A stretch of 64,000 nt of DNA from Puccinia triticina (lineage: Eukaryota > Basidiomycota > Pucciniomycetes > Pucciniales > Pucciniaceae), in assembly GCF_026914185.1 (NCBI RefSeq), contig NC_070560.1, positions 2,905,501 through 2,969,500 of the forward strand, given 5' to 3'. Shown piece after piece: positions 21,095-32,614 of this stretch. The translations under genes and the position numbers were made by a program. The stretch's first letter is position 1, and every line of letters starts with the position of its first letter. Below the pieces are notes generated by a model that ran no database searches, was not told the origin of the DNA, and saw only the letters and a program-made list of their open reading frames with translations.

Positions 21095-22854
21095 ATGTCG
21101 AACCCCGCCTCAGCGGCCATCTTGGTCGCTGGAATGCTCATCACTGGTCCGTAACCTTCTTGATCATCTCCTTTGGCCCGTCTTACCACAATCATCCTGA
21201 AGCTGACGTATTTACAAATCCCCCCGCTGATCTTTTGTTTCTTTAAATAATATAGGTTGTTCCAATAGCCTGTGGTCTAAATTTCAAGATCAGCAGTGTG
21301 TAGAGTAAGTTCTTGTCTGAAAACGTCGAATGGCTTCTATGTATAGGTGCGCTTACCGTGGGGCCCCCTCTTGCTGGTTCCTAGGAACTGTACGAACCCA
21401 GACCCAACGACCCACCGAAATTTCGAGCAACCGGTATGGCAAACCTTGAACATGTTTGTCGGAGAAGCGTGTTGTATGATAGCCTACTATCTGATCCAAT
21501 GGATGTCGAGGCCGGCGAGAGGCAGCAAAGAGCTAGGCTACACGCCCATTCCGCGCGACTCGATGGACGGACGTTTACAAGAGGAGGAGGAGCAGGAATC
21601 CACCCTAGGCGACACTCTCACCCCCGACCAACCTGTCTCGGTATCCGACTCCCTCCTCCAGCCTGCCCATCTCAAATCTCGAGTCTGTCCTGCTCCCGCC
21701 CCCCTCGCCCTCCACGGCCCCTCTCCCGCTCCCCTCACTAGCTCTCTCGAACCCGAACTCCTCGTCAATCAACACGAACCTTCTGTCCTTCAGTTAGTCG
21801 GCCTCCAGAAATTGGTCTTCTGGCTGCCCGCCTTGTTCGATATTTGCGGAACAACTGTCAGTGCCCTCTACGCGCCATCTCACTCGTTGTTTATCGCTAA
21901 CTTGTTCCATGTACCTTATTATCGTGTGATGTGTGTTTTCTGTGGGGCCGGGGTGTTTTTTTTATAGCTCATGAACGCGGGTCTCCTGTTCGTCCCAGTC
22001 TCAGTCTTCCAAATGATCAGAGGCGCACTGCCGATATGGGTCGGGCTGTTCTCGATCATCTTCCTCAACCGACACCTGTCTCGAGAGAAGTGGATCAGCC
22101 TGACCATCATCACCTCCGGCGTCGCCCTCGTCGGCTACGCTGGATCATTGCAGCCTCAACCACTCCCACCTTCTCAGGAAACCGAAAATGTATTGCGCTC
22201 AATCTACGTCACGGACTCTTCGCAGCCCGGTGCTAAGGTCGTCCTGGGCCTGTTTTTAATTTTCTTTGCACAACTCTTGTGAGTCTTTTTTCCGGAAGAG
22301 TGCCTCTGGAGAAAACTAACTTTGATATCTTTTTCGTAAAAAAAAACAGTACGGCATCTCAGTTTGTGATTGAAGAGAAGATCATGAGCAAGTATGAAGT
22401 TCCGCCATTGGAAGCTGTCGGACTGGAGGGAGTCTTTGGGCTGATAACGGCGATGGTTGGGATCCCGTTTCTGCACATTTTCATCGGCTCGCGTCCGGAG
22501 GGACGAGGAGGGTACTTTGATGCGCGCACGGGGTTAGAGGAAGTATTGAACAACCAGAGCATTATGTGGTCGTCAGTAGCGATTGCAATCAGTATCGCCC
22601 TCTTCAATTTCTGTGGACTTGCGGTCACCAAGTCCATCTCCGCTACCGCCCGCTCGGTCATCGATACCTGTCGCTCAGTTGGCATCTGGGCCTTCTCTCT
22701 TGCTATTGGCTGGGAATCCTTCAGCTTCCTCCAGTTGGTCGGATTCATCATCCTCGTCATCGGAACCTTCTTCTTTAACCAAATCCTCATCTATCCCGCT
22801 TGGTTCAAACGTCTCATCGGCTCCGCTACTTCTGAGCCGCTTAGAATCGATTGA
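21095..22854 (+). CDS. SLC35F6-like drug/metabolite-superfamily transporter (459 aa, 5 exons)
   Basis: Exons are 21095-21150, 21269-21304, 21385-21856, 21968-22278 and 22350-22854. All joins keep frame and use GT-AG introns of 71-118 nt. The product starts MSNPASAAILVAGMLITG, then LWSKFQDQQCVENC, a signature of the SLC35F6/EamA group. Helices include FEQPVWQTLNMFVGEACC, LFDICGTTLMNAGLLFVP, FQMIRGALPIWVGLFS, GLFLIFFAQLFTASQ and FNFCGLAVTKSISATARS. A polar, acidic loop (residues about 60-145, with EEEEQEST) lies between early helices. The family spans the membrane about ten times; the human member is lysosomal. The substrate cannot be read from sequence. The gene is intact, although transposons lie on both sides. 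Confidence 0.92.
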
Positions 22855-23828
22855 TTCATTTCCTCTTTCCTTTTTTTGTTGTATTGTTAATGCATATTTC
22901 TTCCTCTCCTTCCTTGTACTAATTGCGTTTAATACCTGCTTCTCTTGCGATCATTTTCTCAGAATGTATTGTATTTCTATTATTGTTTTTTGAACCATTT
23001 TCCCCTTTATATCCCATATTGTGATCTTTATCCAGAGCACCATGCACCATTAATCCCTCCCTCTTATCCTTGCATGCGAATAATTATCTGCTATATTTTA
23101 GCCCTAGTAGCCAATGACTGCGTCACTGATTTATATATTGACGTACCAGGCTTTACAATTAAAAAAGGTCCAGCTATCATTTGGTTGCTCACGCCGCACC
23201 CAGCCGAGCAGAAAGAGTGTTGGAGGAAGGTCACCGACCAGGAAGAACGATCAATGATTGACATTCTATTTCACCTCTTGGAATGGAAAAAAAGACTAGT
23301 TGGAGCCTATCCATCCAACACCGATACGCTGAAATCTGTAGAAAAGATACACTCCCGCTTTGACATGGGACGCGCCTGCAAGCAACAAGAATTACAGAGA
23401 TGCTATCTGGGTAGAAGTAAATAACTGAGGAAAGCAGACAAAAAGAAGACAGGCGACACAGAGGCAGATTCCCGGAACGTGTCTGCAAAGATATGAGACT
23501 TTCTTCGATCCTTGGGAAGATTGTGAATCTCTGCTTCGACTTCTCCATCGCTGGGCGTCTACTATGGCAGGTCGGGCTGTTCCTCTCGGCTCCAAGCTGC
23601 TTATTGGTGCTTATAGTTTTTCATGCTTTGGCACTCTGAAACTGATGTTTGGATGTTATGAATGTTGGGTGGAGTGGAGAAAGCATGAAGCGTATCTCTG
23701 TCAAAATATGTATGCGAGTGTGAAATGCCCCGAGGCTTCAGAGGGCCCGACCGGCTCTCCCTGGCCTTTTCCAGCGAAAGACTCGCCCAGAACACCAGGC
23801 CCCATCCCCCCATCATCCACACCGAAAG
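22855..23828. other. Intergenic region between the two host genes
   Basis: Holds the 3' end of the transporter gene and the upstream region of the next gene. T-rich stretches follow 22855. Short ORFs (for example 22945-23424) have no family signature and lie in the wrong frame to extend either gene. Confidence 0.6.
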
Positions 23829-24963
23829 ATGTCTCAACCAGCGTACCATCAACAACATAACGGAGCAGCATACGACTCATCGCCCAGGAAGCAGCTCCAC
23901 CAGCCCTTCCGATTAAGCGATGCATGGGAGCGTCTGATGGTCGCCAAAAACAAGTAGGTGTATCCCTCGGTGCCGCTCTTTGGGTCGCTTGTCGTTTACT
24001 TCGTGTGGTGTTTCACAACAGGGCTCGTATCCACGTCTTGATCCCGCTCGAAGCGATCCTCAAGGATGCGTTCAAAAATTACCCCACCCTCACCGTACGT
24101 CCGACTGATTACCGTGGCACTCTTTCCCCTAATTACCTTCCGAATCTCTTCTTGTTTCTCCCGTTCTTGGAAGAATCTCCGTCCTTTATAGGGGTGGTCA
24201 CCACAGGCCTGCAGAATTATGTAGCTGTCCCTTAGCTTGAAAAGCATGTTTTTTGTACCGATAGCGCCTTCCCTACCCGTCTCAGAAAGCCAAGCAAACG
24301 GCTAGATCGACGCACAGATGACCCTGCTGAATTCCAAAAACGAAAACCAGGAAGACAAGCTGATTCATTGTTTTTCTGGGGGTTTATTTCGCACCCAATA
24401 CGAAAACCAAACATCAAGTCATACTTGATGGTATTGACGGGATTGAGCGTGATTCCGATCGTTGCGTTCGTCGGCTTCAGTTTATTTGTCGGCTCGATCT
24501 TGGTCGGGATGGGTCTGTTGTTTGTGTTCACGTGGGGAAGCGTGATCATCGGCGGTGCCTGTTGAGTCTCCTGTATACCCCTCTCTCCCCCTCCGCCTCT
24601 CTGGACTACTGACAGCCTGGCTGGGGTTCGATCAACAACAACAGTCTTCGCCTTGATGATTTCTTTGGCTTTCCTCGTCGCCGCTGCCTTCTGGATCGTC
24701 GTCGGACTGTTCATCACCATCTTTGTCCTCCGATTGATGTACAACGTCCAGACGACGTTTGTCCACAGAGTCAAGGTCGGTCCCTATCCCTCTCTCTTCT
24801 CTTCCCTATTGTTTCTCTTTTTTTTCAGATGGCATGCTGAATTCCCCGGTGATTACAATCCTTTTAGCATAGTCCAGTGATCAGAGAGTTGGTCAATCAT
24901 GCCAATGAGAAGCGGCTCCATCACCAGCAGAACGGCATAAACGAGGATGCGAAATCCTCCTAA
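23829..24963 (+). CDS. Promethin/LDAF1-like membrane protein (247 aa, 5 exons)
   Basis: Exons are 23829-23953, 24022-24094, 24236-24560, 24645-24779 and 24878-24963; every join keeps frame. The fourth donor (GTCCCT) is weak but is the only one that leads to an open end (VIRELVNHANEKRLHH to TAA). The N-terminus is polar (MSQPAYHQQHNGAAYDSSPR, DAWERLMVAKNK), followed by a basic stretch (RLRKPSKRLDRRTD). Four close hydrophobic segments follow: VLTGLSVIPIVAFVGFSLFV, GSILVGMGLLFVFTWGSV, FALMISLAFLVAAAFWIVVG and LFITIFVLRLMYNVQ. A hairpin-like hydrophobic block with Gly and Pro resembles promethin-domain proteins that sit in the ER at lipid-droplet sites with seipin. The family call is by appearance only; it could be another small multi-pass protein. 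Confidence 0.65.
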
Positions 24964-25745
24964 ATCGGTTCCCCTGAGCCGTTCTTCGACGCTAGTAGAT
25001 CATCCGTAGCCATATACCCTCCATCAGCGTCCTACAAACCTCCAAAATGAAAGCCTTAGCGATCCTTCTGCCAGCATTGCCTCCCCATTCTTTGTTCATC
25101 AGCCGCTTCCTCTCTCACTATCCAAGATAACCGTATATTATTGTTGTCTTTATTACTATTACTCATCATTGTCTAGAAAGCTTATCCTGTCCATCGCTGG
25201 GGCTCCTTGCCTCGCACTACCATCCTCGTGTACCTTATTTGCATCTCCTCCCTCGAACACAGGCACGGATGGAGAATTCAAAGTTGATCAGCTTGTACTC
25301 TAAAACCTTCTATCTCTCCATGTAGTGACTCTTAGGACTGATTATCCCTGCGTGCTCAAGAGATGTTTGTCTTTTTGTTGTTGTGAACTGTTCTTTATCT
25401 GTTAGTCAGAGCAGCTTATGAGTGACTGCTACCACCACAAGCTGCATGTTTTGAATCAAATTTTGTGGCTAAATCTGGACTTGGGGTGTTCAAAGTTGGC
25501 TTCCATGAAATCTTAGCACCATAAAATCATAAACTTTGAAGCTGAAAAAAAATGTCCACGCTTGTTGAGCCTTTGGCCCTTAGGGTCTGTCTTACTTGAA
25601 TTTGGCAAGGACGGCGCAGGAGAAACACAACATTATCTGTGGTAACAGCATATTTCTCCTTATTAGCCTTTTGTCTCTTTTGCCTTGCTTGGACTTGATC
25701 ACTCACTGAGTCTTTTCCTTCTCTTTGAGAGGAGTTGGTTAGGAC
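24964..25745. other. 3' region of host island, then repeats
   Basis: No gene. At about 25487-25560 lies half of a GGGTGTTCAAA-type MITE (GGTGTTCAAAGTTGGC, CATAAAATCATAAA) related to 36565-36760. Confidence 0.5.
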
Positions 25746-25810
25746 AACGGTGGGTAGTTACTTTACTTTACAATATCCAATGGATTTTTGTAAAGTAACT
25801 ACCCGCCGTT
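25746..25810. repeat. 21-bp arm foldback
   Basis: AACGGTGGGTAGTTACTTTAC (25746-25766) is repeated inverted at 25790-25810 with one mismatch, leaving a 23-nt loop. The size suggests a minimal MITE or a fold-back remnant. Confidence 0.75.
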
Positions 25811-26381
25811 ACTATTGCCATTGTTATTGCTAACAGTAACGTCTAAATTTTGCCCGCTCAAGTATTGTAATTTTTTCAGCTGGAAATGGATATAGTAACT
25901 TAATTTTTCTCTGGATAACGCTGGTTATTGTTAAAAATTGATATCCAGCCTCCAGGGGTTAATTTAGGGGAGATTTCTGGCGTGTCAGGGAATTCACACC
26001 AAGACCCAAGGGGTGTTGCTCTAGACACACATTTTTAGGGGTCACACGCCAACCAGTCAATTTTTTTGAGTTGTACTGTTGGAAGTACAAGTCCCCCCTC
26101 ATTGTCACCCATTTGCTCTCCTTTGTCAAGGTACTTACGCCTCCCTTTTCTAGCTTACTTTCTCACCAGCAGCAGAAAATCGAGATTATGTATGAGGAGG
26201 ATGAGGATAATAGCCCGGTTCACGTTGGGCTTCAACCAGCAAGATTTTAATTAGAATCATGCGTGTTTAATGTGGACTCTTGCTGAAATTCAGACTCGCA
26301 CAGCCATTTTTAAGCTTTTTAAGCTTACTTTTTTATCAATCAGCAACACCAATTTTAGTTGGGGGCATAAAACGCCCCAAC
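25811..26381. other. Non-coding spacer
   Basis: AT-rich sequence. A 62-codon frame at 26066-26254 has no signature. No gene is supported. Confidence 0.4.
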
Positions 26382-27240
26382 ATGAACTGGGCTAATGATT
26401 ACGCAACAGATCACTCTCAACAGTCGCAGCTTCGCCATTCCAGCCGCGCCTCATCCAATGCAATTGCACCCAATATGGTGAGGCCATCATCAGATTCTTG
26501 TGTTAACATTAAACAAGCTCCCAATAAAAAGAGCCCGGCTGTTGCTTCTTTGGATTCCAGCCAATCAAACGTTCAAAGCCAAGCAAAATCAAAAGGCAAG
26601 AGTAATGAAAAGAATTCAAGTCAGCCCAGGATTTCCACCTCCAGAAAGTCATCCGCAAAGAAGAAACCATCTGGATGCAAGCCCATCAAGAAAAAGAAGA
26701 AGTCCAGCGCCCCCAATGATGTAACATCCAAAGTAAGCAGAAATTAGAATATAATATCATTTCTGGATCATGTATAAATTCTGATTGGTCAAATATTATT
26801 TTCTACAGGGTGAGGAAGAAGGCCATCACTACAACAAGATTAGAGAAAACAAATTGATTGAGATTGAGCAACAAGCAAGGATTTCCAAGTAGGACAAGTT
26901 TGACAACATCCTGGATTCCTTCAAGGTGCCAACATCAAAACCAACAGACAAGTCCACAGAGCCAATCAAATCTAGCTTAACAAAGCCTCTTGGGCGGAGG
27001 GTCCAGGGGACCCCGCCCAGAGGGCTCTCTGCAGGAGAGGCTTATGAGTTATGTCTTGATTTAAGCAGGAGCAGAAAGGATCTGCTACACTACAAATCCA
27101 CTAATATAAAAAATCTGAATACACAGAGTTGTAGGTTCTGTTCTTGCAAGAAATTTGAGCCACTAATCTATCTTGTAGCCAGAAAAACCACTCCTGGAGT
27201 CCCAAACAAGTGGAGCCTCATTTGGAAGACTTGTGCATTT
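26382..27240 (+). pseudogene. Ser/Lys-rich ORF relic with one intron and a premature stop
   Basis: ATG 26382 opens MNWANDYATDHSQQSQLRHS. A Ser- and Lys-rich, presumably disordered basic region follows (KKKPSGCKPIKKKKKSS). A 76-nt GT-AG intron (26733-26808) joins in frame to GEEEGHHYNKIRENKLIEIE, followed by a TAG (26890-26892). The frame continues after the stop (DKFDNILDSF) until mini-repeat copy 3 is inserted at 26973. It resembles the N-terminal part of transposon-linked proteins common in rusts, but I cannot assign a family. Confidence 0.45.
26973..27055 (+). repeat. GC-rich palindromic mini-repeat, copy 3
   Basis: TAGCTTAACAAAGCCTCTTG ... GAGAGGCTTATGAGTTATGTC with internal GGGACCCCGCCC. 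It lies inside the reading frame of the relic at 26382-27240, so it arrived after that gene existed. Confidence 0.8.
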
Positions 27241-28680
27241 TTTATCTAAGTTTCAATAAAACAGTGATTTGAGGAATCTTGGATCATGGGTTTGGCCTTT
27301 GCCTTCCCCCTTTCCCTCAAGTGGAATTAACCACAAGGCTGGCACGAGTCCCGCTAACCAGCCTCAATCCCCCATTTCCCTATAAGCCCCCATTGTAACA
27401 GGCGGCTCCGGCGGCATAAAGAAGCCAATGTCTGGAGCCGCAGGGGAAATTCCTGTGAGGCAGCAGCTTGCTCTTTATATATTCAAGCACCCGAATTTTT
27501 TTTTCACAGGCACCTCAGCTGAAACACCTTCACCCAACCCAATTCCCCCCTCTTACACCAATGTACACTCCAACCTGGAAAGCCTTCACCTGCCTTCAAT
27601 CCCAACCCGGACATCAACCTCCAATCCAAACTCGGACAGGATGTTTCAATCCAGTCCCAAACTGAAAATTCCCATTCACCCCCTCAAACCCAACCTAACC
27701 AGAATATGTATACTCTCCATTTTCACCACCCCCTTGCGTGGCCGTTCACAGACATGGTGTAGAGCACCATCACCCGCGTTTTGGGCAGAAGCCCAGCCTT
27801 GAATGCAGCAACGTTTTGAGCCTTACAGCAGTACAGATTTTCCATAACTTGGTTTCTCCAATCTTCCTGCCCACACCAGTGAATTACACTATAAACAGTC
27901 TACAAGGAAGCATTCAAGAAGAAAGAGTATTCAGAGTCGTTAACAGCCCAGACAAGTGGGCCTTCAGGCTGGCGATAAACCCCAACTGGACCCACAAGTT
28001 ACCCGCGCGACTTCTTAGGAGTCCCGGACCCAGAGCCCGGATCCGGGTTCTCAGCGGAGAAGGGCATGTGTACTCGAATGTCCACCGTCCCGAGTGACCG
28101 CATCCACATCCACATTCTCATGCAGATTATTCGCATCCCGCGCCGCCCAACTGAGCCCCAGATCCTGGTCCAGATGCGCATGCATGTCCCATCCCCAATC
28201 GGGCTTGGCTCCAGAGCCTGTGCCAGAAGGAGGCGCCGCGGAGGAGGTAGAGGGGGCAAGATGGAAGGCTTTCCGGATGAGCGTGGACTTGAGGTTGCTG
28301 AGAAGGATGCTTGAGTCGAGGTCAAACAGGCGTGTGGTGGTGGTGTTCGTCTCTTGTGGGCCTTCTGATCCCCCCAGCCCATCATCTGCTTGACCAACTA
28401 CGAGGTCTCCTTGGTTTTCTCCTCCGCTTGGGATGCCATGATGAGTCGCTGGTGTGTGGTGAGAAGACTGGTCTGCGTGCTGGCCACTTTGGGCAGGCTG
28501 AACTAGCCTAGCCCACCGGCTTTGATGTCCAAGCTCCCGCAAGGCTACGGGCCCACGGCCAAGAACTTGGCGCTGGTGTCCGACCAGGTCCTGGCGATCT
28601 CTCTGCCATGGTTCAAAGCAGAAGATTGGTTTAGTCGGCCCCCTTTTTGTTTCTGAACACCTTTGATGAGAGAGCACTGA
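27056..28680. other. Unassigned sequence, possibly coding on the minus strand
   Basis: The minus strand is open from 28758 to 28051 (235 codons) with stretches that read naturally, for example LFDLDSSILLSNLKSTLIRK and NLHENVDVDAV. Other parts are Gln/His/Gly-rich and its start overlaps the MutS relic on the other strand. I recognise no domain. The left part (27290-28000) shows only short frames. Confidence 0.3.
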
Positions 28681-29702
28681 TTTTTTTGACCATGCATGAC
28701 CAGTCTCGCCGCGGTGGCCGGCAAGAACAGGTACGCCAGACCGCGCATTTTCCCACATCCCACCATCAAAATCTTCAAGGGGCGCGACCCTATTGTTGAA
28801 AAAATCATCAATAATACACTCGTCCCCAACAAGTGTGAATTCACTCCTAACAGCCTCTTAATGATGATCTTGACTGGACATAATTGGGGCGGTAAGTTGG
28901 TGACCACAAAGATGAGTGGATGCATTGTGCTCCTGGCCCAAGTGAGTGTTACTTTTGAGAAAACTGGCTTGCAAGGCATTGAATGGATCATCCGGTGGGG
29001 TGCAGATGGGAAGTTTTGTGCCGGCCAAACGCACAACAGTTGGGCTCTTTGACGGCTGCTACACCCGGATGGGCATGTCTGAGGAACTGGCCCAGGGCCA
29101 AAGCGCGTTCATGGTCAAGATCATCAACGCTGCAAAGATCCTCTGGATGGCCATCCCGCGCCCCTTGGTCATCATTGATGAGCTCAGCTATGGCAGCAGT
29201 ACTTATGACGGAGTCGCTATCCCCAATGCAGTCCTTGACCATCTTGCCTCCATCTGCTGCTTTTTTTCCTCTCTTTACCATTCACTCTCAATCTCTGTCC
29301 CTTACTCATATTTCTCCGGGTTGTTAGACTGTATTCATTACCCATTATCCTCAATGGAATGAGATCACAGTCAATTTAAATCACATACTCTTCTCAAATC
29401 CAACCACACAGTGTTTCTCTTTGATCCAGTGATTTTCAATTTTTTTGAAATATCCAGAAAGGGTGCAAATCTACCCCACGAAGTTCCTAGAAGACAAACT
29501 TGGTGCAAAGACAGAAGACTGAGAAGAAGGGGAAGGGGAGGGGGGACAGATCATGTTTCTTTACAAGCTGGTGGCCTGCCTAGCAACCAAGAGCCACGGG
29601 ATCCATGTTGACTGTCTTGCTGGTATCCCATCACCAGGGCTGCATTGGGCCCGCCTGAAATCAAAGACCTTGGAAGAGTCTGTCAACCCAAAGAATCTGG
29701 CC
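28681..29702 (+). pseudogene. Decayed MutS-family (MSH) ATPase gene fragment
   Basis: The first exon (open from about 28690 to 28941) reads RYARPRI, KGRDPIVEKIINNT, LVPNKCEF and MMILTGHNWGGKLV, where active MutS proteins have a TGPNMGGKS Walker A. A 64-nt GT-AG intron (28942-29005) joins CIVLLAQ to MGSFVPAK, exactly where MutS reads LAQIGSFVPA. The next exon has TRMGMSEELAQGQSAFM, the Walker B (PLVIIDEL) and SSTYDGVAIPNAVLDHL. A later piece (29553-29702) is FLYKLVACLATKSHGIHVDC plus LAGIP. The normal protein recognises mismatches as an MSH dimer in the nucleus. Here the Walker A is lost, the lid and N-terminal domains are absent and the last part is detached. The retained intron means a DNA-level copy, not a retrocopy. 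MSH3- or MSH6-like cannot be decided. Confidence 0.82.
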
Positions 29703-29710
29703 CATACTAG

Positions 29711-30068
29711 CAATGGTGCAACAAATACTATACATGTATTTGTATATGGCATGTATTTTGTATAGCATATACATTGTATTTGTATTGTATTTTTTATCCA
29801 ATACAATACAATGTATTTTTTGCATAATGTATTGCTCTTGCCAAATGTAATATTTTGTGGATTGGCATGGTCAATACATTTTTTTTGAAATGTATTGTAT
29901 TGTATTGTATTGTATTGTATTGTATTGTATTGTATTGTATTGTATTGTATTGTATTGTATTGGGTGACCAATGCAATACAAATACACCAAGACATTTTTT
30001 ATTCAAATATAAATAAGATATAATGTATATGCCTGTACAATACACATATTGCATTTGTTGCACTGTTG
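29711..30068. mobile_element. MITE with CAAYRGTGCAAC termini and a TATTG microsatellite
   Basis: The left end reads CAATGGTGCAACAAATAC; the right end, reversed, reads CAACAGTGCAACAAATGC. The interior is rich in ATACAAT words and contains about 15 copies of TATTG (29887-29961). It is a relative of 2839-3209. Flanking duplications are not clean. It abuts the end of the MutS relic. Confidence 0.7.
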
Positions 30069-30631
30069 CCCATAGGTCCCCATTTCATCCCCGCATCCTT
30101 ACATGTCTTCCTAACCAGAACACCTTTTTATTGCCCGTTGGGTGTTTCAATAAAAGGCCTTTTACTCTGTCTGTCTGCTTCTTCTGCCTCTGGTGTTAAC
30201 ACAAATTTTTTTGACTGCGCACCCAATGGCGAGCTTCTTTCTTGTGCACAACTCCTGGTCTCTTCTTTGTGCTTGTCAACTGGTGCTAGATTCACATTCC
30301 TCTCAACAGAGCAAATTTATCCCAACTGCGCCGGCGGGTTGTGAGAGCTGGTGGCAGGTGCACAGAGTCAACTAACAGGCTTTTTGAATGGGGGCAGAAG
30401 TTCTGGTTGTACATAAACTCAGACGAGCAGCGGCGCAGCCGCCCTGAAAGTCTAGTCTTTCGAAAAGGTCAACAGATTGTGATACAAAAACTCTGAGTAG
30501 ACAAAATTGTAGAGAAAGAAAAGGAGCATAGGGTCCAGATAGAGCATATTGGTGGAGAGGCTGGGGGAGGAGCTATAAAAATTTTAAAAACCTATCAGCC
30601 AAATGAACTTTCTGCTCCCATGTAAAATTTG
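30069..30631. other. Non-coding spacer
   Basis: Short plus-strand frames (30066-30344) lack any signature. AT-rich from 30480. No gene. Confidence 0.4.
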
Positions 30632-30722
30632 GGATAATGCGCAAGTCCCTCCCTGCGGGAGGGGCGGCTTCACCGCCAGCCACAGCAATCCTCCCACCAG
30701 GGGCGACTTGTGTTAAGTTAGC
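30632..30722 (-). repeat. GC-rich palindromic mini-repeat, copy 4
   Basis: In reverse: GCTAACTTAACACAAGTCGCC ends with GGGACTTGCGCATTATCC. Internal hairpins are CCCTCCCTGCGGGAGGGG and GGCGGCTTCACCGCC. Confidence 0.8.
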
Positions 30723-30774
30723 AATCAACTATAGGTGTAAATGGTGACTATCAAGCACACAAGACAACTAAAAG

Positions 30775-31034
30775 TAACTTGTGGGCCCATTGCAACAGCT
30801 CCACGCAAGCGGGTAAGAATGCAAAAGGCTGCATCAACTGCAACATGGCTAAAACTTTAGGCGCCAAATTACCGCCTGCTGTTGCCAAGAAAAGACTCTT
30901 GGATTCTCATCTCAAAGCCGGCAAAGCTAAACAATCTGGAATTGTGGGCTTTCTCAAAGTCAAACCAACATTTGTGAACCAATTACTCAATCAGATGCTG
31001 ATGATTTGGCAAGTGCATCAAGCCCTTCCATGGT
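30775..31034 (+). pseudogene. hAT transposase N-terminal fragment (BED-finger-like)
   Basis: The frame reads WAHCNSSTQAGKNAKGCINC then NMAKTLGAKLPPAVAKKRLL, with the Cys pairs and Trp of a BED-type zinc finger at a transposase N-terminus. A later frame change gives SDADDLASASSPSMVTV. It stops where the reverse LTR begins (31040). The C-terminal part of a hAT transposase appears at 34228-35712, after two LTRs, so this may be one split gene. Confidence 0.55.
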
Positions 31035-31039
31035 CACAG

Positions 31040-32247
31040 TGTAGGACTCGTGTGGGACACTCAATATAATTTGGTGAAATATCCGCTGAGGGGGAAATAA
31101 ATTGCTTAATAGTTTGAAAGGCTATTACAACTACGGGTGGTTTGAAAGACCTGCCCCTCTAATAATACTATGCAAATATCTAAGAGTCTTGTAATCAATA
31201 TTTATAAAGATATGGCTGATTCCGAGATAGATCTTACTTTTGTATAGTAATCTCTATCAGACCTAGATCACTTTATTCAACAGGCTAGAAAATCTGTTAT
31301 AACTTCTTTGCTTGCAGGCAATATACTTACTTTGTTATACTTGTACTACATGTTACTAATATGCTGTTTTAACTTGAGTTTGTTGTTGTGTTAGCTTGGT
31401 TCTACTACTGCTGGCACACTAATACCACTACTAAACTTCTACGCTACTTGTACTAACCACTAATACCGCTAATAACCACACTGCTGACTAACTACCATAT
31501 GTGACCAAACCTCTCTGTAGGCTGATGGGGAAAGGGCCTCCTTATATATTGAAGGGTGAGGGATTTTTGCTCCAGGGAAGCTCCTCACAAGGGATTATTG
31601 CTGCAGGGGATCTCCACTACACAGCACTCTCATGCATGTACTGCGCTGAATGTACAAACAATGAGGGGTTGATGCTGCAGGAGACACTCAGCTACACAGC
31701 ATCTGCATGCATGTGCTGCACTGCCTTACAAACAATGAGGGATTTATGCTGCAGGAGACACCTCCTGTACATCTTATCTACCTGCATATGATGTGCTACA
31801 TGTACAAACAATGAGGGATTTATGCTGCAGGAGATACTCCCTGTACAGCTTATCTACCTGCATATGCTGTGCTACGTGTAAAAACAATGAGGGATTTATG
31901 CTGCAGGAGACACTTCCTGTACAGCTTATCTACCTGAATATGCTTTACTATATGCACAAACAATGAGGGATATATGCTGCATGAGGCGCTTAAGCTACAC
32001 AGCACTTTCATGCATGTACTGCACTGCATGATGTCATGTGTTGTTATGCAACCAAGCCACCTTCCATCCTCTTCCACACACTCTGTATCCGCTGTCTAAC
32101 CTGTTCCATCCCCAATGTTGGGGGTCAAGGCCTCTCCTCCCATCTTGCTCCTTCTTCCCTTCTTCCCCCGCACCGTATTACACACTCCCTCTACTATAAT
32201 ACCTCTGCAATGTGCTTTTGGCATTGTCACGCATATGGAACACCACA
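31040..32247 (-). mobile_element. Long LTR, TGTGG...CTACA family, copy 2 (reverse)
   Basis: The reverse strand starts TGTGGTGTTCC and ends GAGTCCTACA. Its end matches 58500-58822 over about 300 bp (ACCCGTAG, GGGGCAGGTC, TTTCCCCCTC) and its start matches 57263 onwards (GTGACAATGCCAAAAGCAC). ATGGT occurs at 31030-31034 and 32248-32252, but five bases separate the left copy from the LTR end, so the duplication is uncertain. No coding capacity. Confidence 0.8.
31600..32010. repeat. 75-76-bp tandem repeat in LTR U3, five copies
   Basis: AACAATGAGGG recurs near 31657, 31731, 31807, 31882 and 31958, a steady 75-76 bp period. Each unit has TTTATGCTGCAGGAGACACT. The same period occurs at 57939-58090 in copy 1 of the LTR. 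Confidence 0.9.
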
Positions 32248-32614
32248 ATGGTTGCAAGATCCCCATCTTTGGGCCGCATTCCTCTATGCAAATCTCAAAG
32301 CTGTTCTCTATGGTTGACAATGGTCGGCTGATGAATCAAAAAAACTGTACAGTATGCTGAAGTTACATGTCTTCACCAAGTTGAATGTGAGTTTAAACCT
32401 GTACCTCAAATGAATTTTTGTTTGAACTTATGATCACTTACCACTACAAACATTTATTATTTTTCCCAAAAAAAAAAAGAAAGTCAACATGAAAAAAATA
32501 AAACCAAAATTTCACTCAGGGGAACAAACTGAGCATGCTGAGCAAAAAAAATAAAATGTCCCAAACTGAGCAAAAATCATTGGACAATTTTTTGGGATGA
32601 TTTTTTTTTCATGG
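32248..32614. other. Spacer between two reverse LTRs
   Basis: AT-rich, with A runs near 32465 and a T run near 32600. No ORF or motif. It could be a fragment of the interrupted hAT gene or of an element's internal region. Confidence 0.4.

Noticed and set aside
21436..21768. Additional ORFs in both strands over the transporter exon 3
   Set aside because: They are shadows of the GC-rich loop-encoding part of the transporter gene.
26280..26381. Upstream extension of the Ser/Lys-rich relic giving a hydrophobic leader
   Set aside because: The extension starts with a non-ATG codon; the first ATG in frame is 26382, so the apparent signal-like leader is not supported.
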